DNA of 64,000 nt, from positions 4,694,001 to 4,758,000 of the forward strand of contig NZ_JALJWV010000001.1 in the NCBI RefSeq assembly GCF_024169655.1, read 5' to 3'. The position numbers were made by a program, and so were the translations under genes. Numbering within the stretch: position 1 is the stretch's first letter; each line of letters opens with the position of its first letter. A model generated the notes under the pieces. The model saw only the letters and a list, made by a program, of their open reading frames with translations. It was not told the origin of the DNA and made no database searches. Shown piece by piece: positions 50,050-57,300 of this stretch. The DNA is from Pseudomonas marginalis (GTDB taxonomy: Bacteria > Pseudomonadota > Gammaproteobacteria > Pseudomonadales > Pseudomonadaceae).

Positions 50050-50712
50050 TCAGTGGGCCCGGCCAAGCCAGGCCTGCAATTCAGAAAAATGATCGATCGT
50101 CAGCCTGGGCTCGTATTGCTGCAACGCCTCGGCAGCCTGGGCGCCATAGCTGACCGCCACGCTGTCCATGCCAGCGTTGCGAGCCATCATCAGGTCGAAG
50201 GAAGCATCGCCCACCATCAGCGCCTGGCGTGGCGACACGCCACAATGGGCGAGTATCTGCTCGAGCATCAGCGGATGGGGCTTGCTGGCGGTTTCATCCG
50301 CTGCGCGGGTGATGTCGAAGTAGTCTTCCCAGCCGTGAGCCTTGAGCACCCGATCCAGACCGCGACGGGCCTTGCCGGTGGCGACCGCCAGGTGATAACC
50401 CTCGGCACGGAATGTTTCCAGGGACTGCACCACACCGTCAAACAGCGGTGAAGGCTCAGCCTCCAGGGCGATGTAGTGATCGGCGTAATGCTCGCGGAAC
50501 GCGACCAATTCATCGTCAGCGATTTCCGGGTACAAGGTGCGAATCGCCTCGGGCAACCCCAGGCCGATAATGCCCTTGACTGCCAGGTCGCTGCAGAGCT
50601 CATAGCCCGAACGGGTCGAAGCCATGTGCATCGCCTCGACAATCCGGCCAATGGAATCACACAGCGTGCCGTCCCAATCGAAAATCAGCAGCTTGTAGTC
50701 AAGGTGCGACAC
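50050..50712 (-). CDS. HAD-superfamily phosphatase (subfamily IA)
   Basis: A 220-residue HAD hydrolase with the nucleophile motif I FDWDGTLCDS (Asp12 and Asp14), motif II ATGKARRGL, and motif III/IV in KPHPLMLEQIL and VGDASFDLMMARNAG. It belongs to the phosphoglycolate phosphatase-like group. It overlaps the end of rluC by 14 bases. Its substrate is not known; the steady link to rluC is conserved but unexplained. Complete. Confidence 0.9.
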   Translation of the reverse strand: MSHLDYKLLIFDWDGTLCDSIGRIVEAMHMASTRSGYELCSDLAVKGIIGLGLPEAIRTLYPEIADDELVAFREHYADHYIALEAEPSPLFDGVVQSLETFRAEGYHLAVATGKARRGLDRVLKAHGWEDYFDITRAADETASKPHPLMLEQILAHCGVSPRQALMVGDASFDLMMARNAGMDSVAVSYGAQAAEALQQYEPRLTIDHFSELQAWLGRAH

Positions 50713-51658
50713 TCAAGCGCTCCACGGTCTTGGCCCACATTTCATCGACCGGCGCCTGCAATTTCAATTCGCCACCATCGGGCAGCGGTACGGTGAGCAT
50801 GTAGGCGTGCAGGAACAGGCGCTTGCCGCCCAGGTCGCGAATCTCCTTGGAGAACGCCTCGTCGCCGTACTTGGTGTCGCCGGCAATGCAGTGGCCCGCA
50901 TGCAGGGTGTGGACGCGAATCTGGTGAGTGCGCCCGGTGACCGGCTTGGCCTCGACCAAGGTGGCGAAGTCGCCGAAGCGGCGCAGCACCTTGAACAGGG
51001 TCAGGGCTTCTTTGCCTTCTTCGTCCACTTCGACCATGCGTTCGCCGGAGCGCAGATTGCTCTTCTGCAACGGCGCGCGGACGCTCTTGATCGAACTGGC
51101 CCAGTTGCCGCGCACCAGCGCCATGTAGCGTTTGTCCACGCCATCGCCGCGCAGGGCGGTGTGCAGGTGGCGCAACATGCTGCGCTTCTTGGCGATCATG
51201 AGCAGGCCGGAGGTGTCGCGGTCGAGGCGGTGAACCAGCTCCAGCTCCTTGGCATCCGGACGCAACTGACGAAAGGCTTCGATCACGCCGAAACTCAGGC
51301 CGCTGCCGCCGTGAACCGCAATGCCGCAGGGCTTGTTGATCACGATCAGCTTGCTGTCTTCGTAGACAATCGACGCTTCAAGGCGCTGCAACAGGCCCTG
51401 GGCCAGCGGCACAGGTTCGTCGCGCTCAGGCACGCGCACCGGCGGCACCCGGACGATATCGCCCGCCTGCAGCTTGTACTCGGGCTTGATGCGACCCTTG
51501 TTCACGCGCACTTCGCCTTTACGCAAAATGCGGTAGATCAAGGTCTTGGGCACGCCTTTGAGCCTGGCCAGGAGAAAATTGTCGATGCGTTGGCCGGCAT
51601 ATTCCGGCGAGACCTCGAGCAGCTGGACGCTGGGGGTCTGGGGGGCGGTAGTCGTCAT
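50699..51658 (-). CDS. rluC: 23S rRNA pseudouridine synthase RluC
   Basis: The enzyme that makes pseudouridines 955, 2504 and 2580 in 23S rRNA (E. coli numbering); 319 residues. An S4 RNA-binding domain (residues about 20-80, RIDNFLLARLKGVPKTLIYRILRKGEVRVNK) precedes the RluA-type catalytic domain, with the catalytic Asp146 in VHRLDRDTSGLLMIAK. It is divergent from rne, as in E. coli, with 759 bases between the start codons. First gene of the rluC-HAD-sppA operon. Confidence 0.96.
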   Translation of the reverse strand: MTTTAPQTPSVQLLEVSPEYAGQRIDNFLLARLKGVPKTLIYRILRKGEVRVNKGRIKPEYKLQAGDIVRVPPVRVPERDEPVPLAQGLLQRLEASIVYEDSKLIVINKPCGIAVHGGSGLSFGVIEAFRQLRPDAKELELVHRLDRDTSGLLMIAKKRSMLRHLHTALRGDGVDKRYMALVRGNWASSIKSVRAPLQKSNLRSGERMVEVDEEGKEALTLFKVLRRFGDFATLVEAKPVTGRTHQIRVHTLHAGHCIAGDTKYGDEAFSKEIRDLGGKRLFLHAYMLTVPLPDGGELKLQAPVDEMWAKTVERLSVAP

Positions 51659-51687
51659 GTCGGCGATGATAACAATTTTTTATGGAA

Positions 51688-51716
51688 TTGAAGCACTTAA
51701 TCATTACTGCTATAGT
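51688..51716 (+). promoter_or_regulatory. Sigma-70 promoter of rne
   Basis: TTGAAG, a 17-base spacer, then TATAGT, reading rightward. It predicts a start near 51723 and therefore a leader of about 695 nt before the rne ATG at 52418. Confidence 0.75.
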
Positions 51717-51722
51717 CGCGAA

Positions 51723-52417
51723 CGCCGCCAAAAGCGGCCTGGACAGAGGACTTGCGGCAAACTGCCGGCCCTGACCATCGCAATTCATCAGGACGCGAGG
51801 CCGTCCTACGGGGCTTTCGTCACCGTGGAAAGCTCGAGATTGTAACAAGCGCAGGTGACATGAGGCCTGAAGCGAGCGCAGAAAGCAGAGTGAATACTCG
51901 CATTTTGCGCCGATATTTACGGCCAGTTCACAAAGTGCAGTCAGTCTTGGGACACACCATGGCGAATGCTTCGGAAACAAAGCCTGTTAAGAGCTGAGTG
52001 AGAGCGCAGTCGCCCACACTTGGTCTTGTTTAGCCATGAGCGTGTACTCCCCATTGGAGCACACGGTAAATGCCAACCCGCTGCGGATTCTGCGCGCGGC
52101 AGCACCCGAATTATCAGGGATACGTGTAGGGTGGAGATGCACAACCGTCGGACCGTGTAGCATTAGGCTTATATATAGACGCTTCATCTCGTCCACAGTC
52201 GCCGGTTGATTCCTCCTCCTGACCTTAGCTTTTGTTGAAGTGGTGCTTTTGTCACCACCGCTAACAAGCAGGACGCGTCCGTCGCGATACCAGCCCAATT
52301 TGCCGGTTATTGCTGGACACTGGAGTGGCCAACCACTCTTGACGCACCTGACACCGACCGTGAGAAGTCGTGTGTGCCGAACGCCGTTTCCGGCAGCCCG
52401 GAAACCGACGGTACAAC
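51723..52417 (+). promoter_or_regulatory. Long 5' leader of rne with several hairpins
   Basis: No gene is supported in this region. RNase E is known to control its own mRNA through leader structures, and a conserved leader motif (rne-II) has been described for Pseudomonas. Visible hairpins are GCCGC/GCGGC at the very 5' end (51724-51738), GTGGTG/CACCAC near 52240-52258, GAGTGG/CCACTC (52323-52338) and GTTTCCGG/CCGGAAAC (52386-52405). The last one hides the GGAAA that could serve as ribosome site. Short start/stop frames occur but none looks like a gene. Confidence 0.7.
52386..52405 (+). promoter_or_regulatory. Hairpin sequestering the rne ribosome-binding site
   Basis: A perfect 8-bp stem, GTTTCCGG / CCGGAAAC, with loop CAGC, ending 12 bases before the rne ATG. 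The only SD-like sequence, GGAAA, lies in the 3' arm, so opening of this hairpin could limit translation. Confidence 0.6.
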
Positions 52418-55400
52418 ATGAAAAGAATGCTGATTAACGCAACTCAACCCGAAGAGTTGCGTGTTGCGCTGGTAGATGGCCAACGCCTCTACGACCTGGA
52501 CATCGAATCCGGTGCACGCGAGCAGAAGAAGGCCAACATCTATAAAGGCCGTATTACTCGCATCGAACCAAGCCTTGAGGCTGCCTTTGTCGATTTCGGC
52601 TCCGAGCGCCATGGCTTCCTGCCCCTCAAAGAAATCTCCCGCGAATACTTCAAGAAAGCCCCCGAAGGCCGCGTGAACATCAAGGACGTCCTGAGCGAAG
52701 GCCAGGAAGTCATCGTTCAGGTAGAAAAAGAAGAACGTGGCAACAAGGGCGCCGCCCTGACCACCTTCATCAGCCTGGCCGGTCGTTACCTGGTGCTGAT
52801 GCCGAACAACCCACGTGCCGGCGGCATTTCCCGTCGCATCGAAGGTGAAGAGCGCAACGAACTGCGTGAAGCGCTGAACGGCCTGGTCGCTCCAGCCGAC
52901 ATGGGCCTGATCGTGCGCACTGCCGGCCTGGGCCGCAGCAGCGAAGAAATGCAGTGGGACCTCGACTACCTGCTGCAACTGTGGACCGCTATCAAAGAAG
53001 CGTCCCTGGATCGTTCCGCGCCGTTCCTGATCTACCAGGAAAGCAACGTGATCATCCGCGCCATCCGCGATTACCTGCGCCAGGACATCGGCGAAGTGCT
53101 GATCGACAGCGTCGAAGCCCAGGACGAAGCCCTGACCTTCATCCGCCAGGTGATGCCGCAGTACGCCAGCAAGATCAAGCTGTACGAAGACAGCGTTCCG
53201 CTGTTCAACCGTTTCCAGATCGAAAGCCAGATCGAGACCGCCTTCCAGCGCGTGGTCGAACTGCCTTCCGGCGGCTCCATCGTGATCGACCCGACCGAAG
53301 CCCTGGTGTCCATCGACATCAACTCGGCGCGTGCCACGAAAGGTAGCGACATCGAAGAAACCGCCCTGCAGACCAACCTGGAAGCGGCTGAAGAAATCGC
53401 CCGCCAGTTGCGCCTGCGTGATATCGGCGGCCTGATCGTGATCGACTTCATCGACATGACCCCCGCCAAGAACCAGCGCGCCGTGGAAGAAAAAGTCCGC
53501 GAATGCCTGGAAGCCGACCGTGCCCGTGTGCAAGTCGGCCGCATCTCGCGCTTCGGCCTGCTGGAAATGTCCCGTCAGCGCCTGCGTCCGTCCCTGGGCG
53601 AAAGCAGCGGCATTGTTTGCCCACGTTGCAACGGCACCGGCATCATCCGTGACGTTGAATCGCTGTCCCTGGCGATCCTGCGCCTGATCGAAGAAGAAGC
53701 CCTGAAAGACCGCACCGCCGAAGTCCGCGCGCAAGTGCCGATCCCGGTTGCCGCGTTCCTGCTCAACGAAAAACGCAACTCGATCACCAAGATCGAACTG
53801 CGCACCCGTGCCCGTATCGTCATCCTGCCGAACGATCACCTGGAAACGCCGCACTTCGAAGTGCAGCGCCTGCGTGATGACAGCCCGGAAGCCCACAGCG
53901 GCCAGTCCAGCTACGAAATCGCCGCTGCCGCTGCCGAAGTGGAAGAAGTCCAGCCAGCCGCCGCGACCCGCACCCTGGTTCGCCAGGAAGCCGCCGTGAA
54001 GACCGCTCCGGCGCGTGCCAACGCACCGGTTCCGGTTGAAGTCGCGGCCCCGGTTGCCGCCCCGGCCGCGCTGCCTGAGCCAAGCCTGTTCAAGGGCCTG
54101 GTGAAGTCGCTGGTCAGCCTGTTCGCCAGCAAGGAAGAGCCTGCGGCACCGGTTGTGGTTGAAAAACCTGCCACCGAGCGCCCGGCGCGTAACGAAGAGC
54201 GTCGCAACGGTCGCCAGCAGAGCCGTAACCGCAACGGTCGCCGTGACGAAGAGCGCAAGCCGCGCGAAGAACGTGCCCCGCGTGAAGAGCGCGCACCCCG
54301 TGAAGAGCGTGCGCCTCGCGAAGCCCGCGAAGAGACCCCGGCCGTAGTAGCCCGTGAAGAACGCGCACCGCGTGAAGAGCGCGCACCGCGCCCACCACGT
54401 GCACCGCGTGAAGATCGCAAGCCACGTGGCGAGCGCGAAGAGCGTGTGCGTGAACTGCGCGAGCCGCTGGACGCCGCGCCTGCCGTTGCCGCTGCTACTG
54501 CTGCTGCCACCCCAGAAGAACGCCCGGCTCGCCCGCCGCGTGAAGAGCGTGCGCCACGTGAAGAGCGTCAACCACGCGCACCGCGTGAAGAACGTCAACC
54601 ACGCACCGAGCCGGCGGCTAGCGCCAGCGAAGAAGACGAAGAAGTGCTGACCGGCGAAGAGCAACTGCTCGAAGACGGCCAGGACAACGCCGAAGGCGAT
54701 CGTCCACGCCGCCGCTCCCGTGGCCAGCGTCGTCGCAGCAACCGTCGTGAGCGTCAACGTGATGCCAACGGCAACGTGATCGAAGGTTCGGAAGAAGCCG
54801 GCGAGAACGCAGAAGCCGCCAACAGCGAACCGACTGGCGCCGAACTGGCTGCCGGCCTGGCTGTTACGGCTGCCGTTGCCAGCTCGGTCATCAGCGCACC
54901 TGCCGAAGCCCAGGCTCACGAGCAGGCTGAACGCGCCACTGCCGCCGTCGAAGAAACCGTTGCGGTAGAGGCACCAGTCGCCGAGACCCCAGTGGTTGAA
55001 GCACCGGTCGTAGAAGCAACTACCCCGATCGAAGCCCCCGTGGTTGCGGAAGTGGAAGTTGCGCCGGTTCGCGAAGCCCAACCAGAAGCCGAAGTAGTTG
55101 CTGCGGAGCCTGCCCCGGTGGTTGAGCCACAACCAGTGGTTGAAGCCGTTGTAGAAGCACCGGTTGTCGAAGAAGCCGCCCCAGCCGTGCGTGAAGTTCG
55201 CGAAGAACAGACCGCCTTCCAGTGGACAGCCGAACCTGCCACCCCGGTTGAAGCGCCCGCCCCCGCCCCTGTGGTAGAAGCAGCGCCAACCCCGGTAGCC
55301 GAAGTGGTTGAAGCCGCTCCGGTAGCGGTTGCCGAGCCTGCGCCAGTGGTTGAAGCACCCGTCGCTGCCGAAGCCGCCGCACCGGTGGTTGAAGCCGCAC

Positions 55401-55633
55401 CGGCCATTGCCCTGACCGAAAACGGCCGTGCGCCGAACGACCCACGTGAAGTGCGCCGTCGTCGCAAGGAAGCCGAAGCTGCCGCCGCTGCTGCCGCTGC
55501 CGCACCGGCTGTCGCCGAAGTGGTCGAGCACACTGCCCCAATCGTCGACGAGACCCCGAGTTCCGTTGAAGAAGTGGCAGAGCATCACCCAAAGGCCCTG
55601 GAAGAAGAGCACGAGCCTAAACCTCTCGTCTGA
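52418..55633 (+). CDS. rne: Ribonuclease E
   Basis: The endonuclease that starts mRNA decay and matures rRNA; 1071 residues, membrane-associated scaffold of the degradosome. The N-terminal half is highly conserved: an S1 domain (residues about 35-125), 5' sensor and DNase I-like domains with metal ligands Asp300 (SIDINSARAT) and Asp343 (VIDFIDM), and the zinc link Cys401-Cys404 (CPRCNGTG). The C-terminal half is disordered: an arginine-rich block of repeated REERAP units (about 600-690), acidic stretches, and long Val/Glu/Ala/Pro repeats. The ATG at 52418 is preceded by a hairpin that covers its SD; the frame before it is not coding. Confidence 0.97.
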   Translation: MKRMLINATQPEELRVALVDGQRLYDLDIESGAREQKKANIYKGRITRIEPSLEAAFVDFGSERHGFLPLKEISREYFKKAPEGRVNIKDVLSEGQEVIVQVEKEERGNKGAALTTFISLAGRYLVLMPNNPRAGGISRRIEGEERNELREALNGLVAPADMGLIVRTAGLGRSSEEMQWDLDYLLQLWTAIKEASLDRSAPFLIYQESNVIIRAIRDYLRQDIGEVLIDSVEAQDEALTFIRQVMPQYASKIKLYEDSVPLFNRFQIESQIETAFQRVVELPSGGSIVIDPTEALVSIDINSARATKGSDIEETALQTNLEAAEEIARQLRLRDIGGLIVIDFIDMTPAKNQRAVEEKVRECLEADRARVQVGRISRFGLLEMSRQRLRPSLGESSGIVCPRCNGTGIIRDVESLSLAILRLIEEEALKDRTAEVRAQVPIPVAAFLLNEKRNSITKIELRTRARIVILPNDHLETPHFEVQRLRDDSPEAHSGQSSYEIAAAAAEVEEVQPAAATRTLVRQEAAVKTAPARANAPVPVEVAAPVAAPAALPEPSLFKGLVKSLVSLFASKEEPAAPVVVEKPATERPARNEERRNGRQQSRNRNGRRDEERKPREERAPREERAPREERAPREAREETPAVVAREERAPREERAPRPPRAPREDRKPRGEREERVRELREPLDAAPAVAAATAAATPEERPARPPREERAPREERQPRAPREERQPRTEPAASASEEDEEVLTGEEQLLEDGQDNAEGDRPRRRSRGQRRRSNRRERQRDANGNVIEGSEEAGENAEAANSEPTGAELAAGLAVTAAVASSVISAPAEAQAHEQAERATAAVEETVAVEAPVAETPVVEAPVVEATTPIEAPVVAEVEVAPVREAQPEAEVVAAEPAPVVEPQPVVEAVVEAPVVEEAAPAVREVREEQTAFQWTAEPATPVEAPAPAPVVEAAPTPVAEVVEAAPVAVAEPAPVVEAPVAAEAAAPVVEAAPAIALTENGRAPNDPREVRRRRKEAEAAAAAAAAAPAVAEVVEHTAPIVDETPSSVEEVAEHHPKALEEEHEPKPLV

Positions 55634-55650
55634 TTCCATCCGCCACTAAA

Positions 55651-55685
55651 AAGCCCCGCCTGATCACTCAGGCGGGGCTTTTTTA
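55651..55685 (+). terminator. Bidirectional rho-independent terminator after rne
   Basis: A 13-bp stem (AAGCCCCGCCTGA / TCAGGCGGGGCTT, loop TCAC) with T-runs on both sides, so it serves rne and also the convergent MocA-type gene. Confidence 0.92.
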
Positions 55686-55701
55686 TGCCAACAAAGATTC
55701 A

Positions 55702-55732
55702 ATGTGGGAGGGGGCAAGCCCCCTCCCACATT
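55702..55732. repeat. REP palindrome with collapsed centre
   Basis: ATGTGGGAGGGGGC and its mirror image are joined directly, without the usual spacer of a REPIN. It looks like a REPIN that lost its central part, or a single REP hairpin. It lies between the rne terminator and the MocA-type gene. Confidence 0.75.
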
Positions 55733-56317
55733 TCAGAGCGGTTTGAAATCCAACAGATGCGGCAGATCCACATCCCAGAGTACGCCAGGATCGCTTACCT
55801 GGATCTCACGCACTTCCCCCTGGGCAAATAGTGGCTTGGCCCCGCGATCACCCGTCAACGCCATCAACGCCGGCCCGAACGCTCGTCCAAACGCAACCGG
55901 ATGCCCATACTGGCCGGCATGCACCGGCACGCTGATACCGTCTATGCGCTCCAACACCCGTTCAATGCTGGACGGCAGAATGAACGGCATATCACCCAGC
56001 ACCACCAGCCAGCCATCGCTGGAACCACTGGCCGCGACCGCCGCGGCAATGCTGTCGCCCATTCCGGCCGAGCACAGCTGCACTACCTCGCAACCATGGG
56101 CCTGCGCCAGACGAATAACTTCAAGCCGATCGGGCGAGGTCACCACCACGCGCTTTACAGCGCACGCCGGCAAATTCACCAACACCTGCTCGATCACCGG
56201 CCGCACCACAGCGTCACGGCCCACGCAATCAGCCAGCAACTTATCCTGATCAGCCCCGGCTGCAGCGCGAAAACGACTGCCCTGCCCCGCCGCCAGCACA
56301 ATCACAGTGACGCTCAT
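55733..56317 (-). CDS. Molybdopterin cytidylyltransferase-like nucleotidyltransferase (MocA family)
   Basis: A 194-residue protein with the NTP-binding start VIVLAAGQGSRF and a metal-binding LGDMPFI motif. MocA transfers CMP to molybdopterin to make the cofactor used by bacterial hydroxylases of the xanthine-dehydrogenase family. It is the last gene of the operon iorA-like / iorB-like / XdhC / MocA, overlapping the XdhC gene by four bases. This context makes MocA more likely than MobA. Its stop is close to a REP palindrome and a shared terminator. Confidence 0.85.
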   Translation of the reverse strand: MSVTVIVLAAGQGSRFRAAAGADQDKLLADCVGRDAVVRPVIEQVLVNLPACAVKRVVVTSPDRLEVIRLAQAHGCEVVQLCSAGMGDSIAAAVAASGSSDGWLVVLGDMPFILPSSIERVLERIDGISVPVHAGQYGHPVAFGRAFGPALMALTGDRGAKPLFAQGEVREIQVSDPGVLWDVDLPHLLDFKPL

Positions 56318-57300
56318 TCAACCTGCACCGGCATCGGCTTTTTCTGCAGCGGTGCCACGCCGTTCTTGATCGCGACAATTTCCGCCAGCAACGACAGGGC
56401 AATCTCCGCGGGTGTATGGCTGCCGATATGCAAACCGATCGGCCCATGCAGCCGCGCAATCGCCTGCGCAGACAACCCCAGCGCCGCCAGGTTTTCCCGG
56501 CGTTTACGGGTGTTGACCCGCGAACCCAGCGCGCCGATATAGAACGCGCTGGAGTTCAATGCCGTCAGCAACGCCATATCGTCCAGGCGCGGATCGTGGG
56601 TCAGGCAGACGATAGCCGTGCGTTCGTCGGTCTGGATGTTCAGCACCGCGTCATCAGGCATGCCGGGCACAAAGCGGCCGTGCTGTTCTTCCCAGCCATA
56701 CACGAACTCGTCACGCGGGTCGCAGATCAGCACTTCGAAATCCAGCAACCGCGCCATTTGCGCCACATAGCGTGACAGCTGCCCGGCGCCGATCAACAGC
56801 AGGCGCCAGCGCGGGCCATAGATGGCGCGCAAGCGCTCGCCGTCGAAGGCCACCACGTCGGTCTTGCTCGCAGCGCTCAGGCGCACATTGCCGGTGGCCA
56901 GGTCCAACTCGCGAGCGACGATTTCATGGGCTTCACAGCGCGCCAGCAACTCGGCCACCCATTCCCACTCCATCACGCGCTCTTCGGTCAGGCGCAGGGT
57001 GCCACCGCACGGCAATCCAAAACGCGCCGCTTCATCGCGCGTCACGCCGTAGGTCACCAACTGCACCGCTGGCCCGTCATCCGCCAACCGACCATCCTGC
57101 AAACGCGCAATCAAGTCATCTTCAATGCAGCCGCCGGACACCGAGCCAATCACCACCCCGTCACCGCGCAAGGCGAGCATGGCCCCAGGCGGACGCGGCG
57201 CGCTGCCCCAGGTCTGGACCACGCTGTACAACACCACCCGCTGCCCCGCGCGGCGCCATTCGAGCACGCTGCGCAGGACATTCAGATCCACACTGTCCAT
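56314..57300 (-). CDS. XdhC-family cofactor insertion chaperone
   Basis: A protein of about 328 residues of the XdhC/CoxI family, which protects and inserts sulfurated molybdenum cofactor into hydroxylases. The N-terminal XdhC domain has GSAPRPPGAMLAL and GSVSGGCIEDDL. The C-terminal Rossmann-like part has LLIGAGQLSRYVAQMA and GALGSRVNTRKRRENL. I chose the ATG at 57300, overlapping the stop of the molybdenum subunit gene by one base in an ATGA arrangement; the frame continues seven codons upstream. It lies between hydroxylase and MocA genes, all in one operon. Confidence 0.88.
   Translation of the reverse strand: MDSVDLNVLRSVLEWRRAGQRVVLYSVVQTWGSAPRPPGAMLALRGDGVVIGSVSGGCIEDDLIARLQDGRLADDGPAVQLVTYGVTRDEAARFGLPCGGTLRLTEERVMEWEWVAELLARCEAHEIVARELDLATGNVRLSAASKTDVVAFDGERLRAIYGPRWRLLLIGAGQLSRYVAQMARLLDFEVLICDPRDEFVYGWEEQHGRFVPGMPDDAVLNIQTDERTAIVCLTHDPRLDDMALLTALNSSAFYIGALGSRVNTRKRRENLAALGLSAQAIARLHGPIGLHIGSHTPAEIALSLLAEIVAIKNGVAPLQKKPMPVQVE

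Noticed and set aside
51752..51997. 81-codon frame and a 12-codon ORF inside the rne leader
   Set aside because: No signal, no conservation known to me, no good ribosome site; more likely leader RNA.
52307..55639. 1110-codon open frame on the minus strand opposite rne
   Set aside because: It follows the strong codon bias of rne (GC3 and repeat units such as CGTGAAGAG), has a low-complexity Gly/Phe/Arg product and no family resemblance.
15785..55732. Repeated palindromes as a CRISPR or terminator family
   Set aside because: They are dispersed, inverted and tied to gene ends, with no spacers; they fit REP/REPIN elements.
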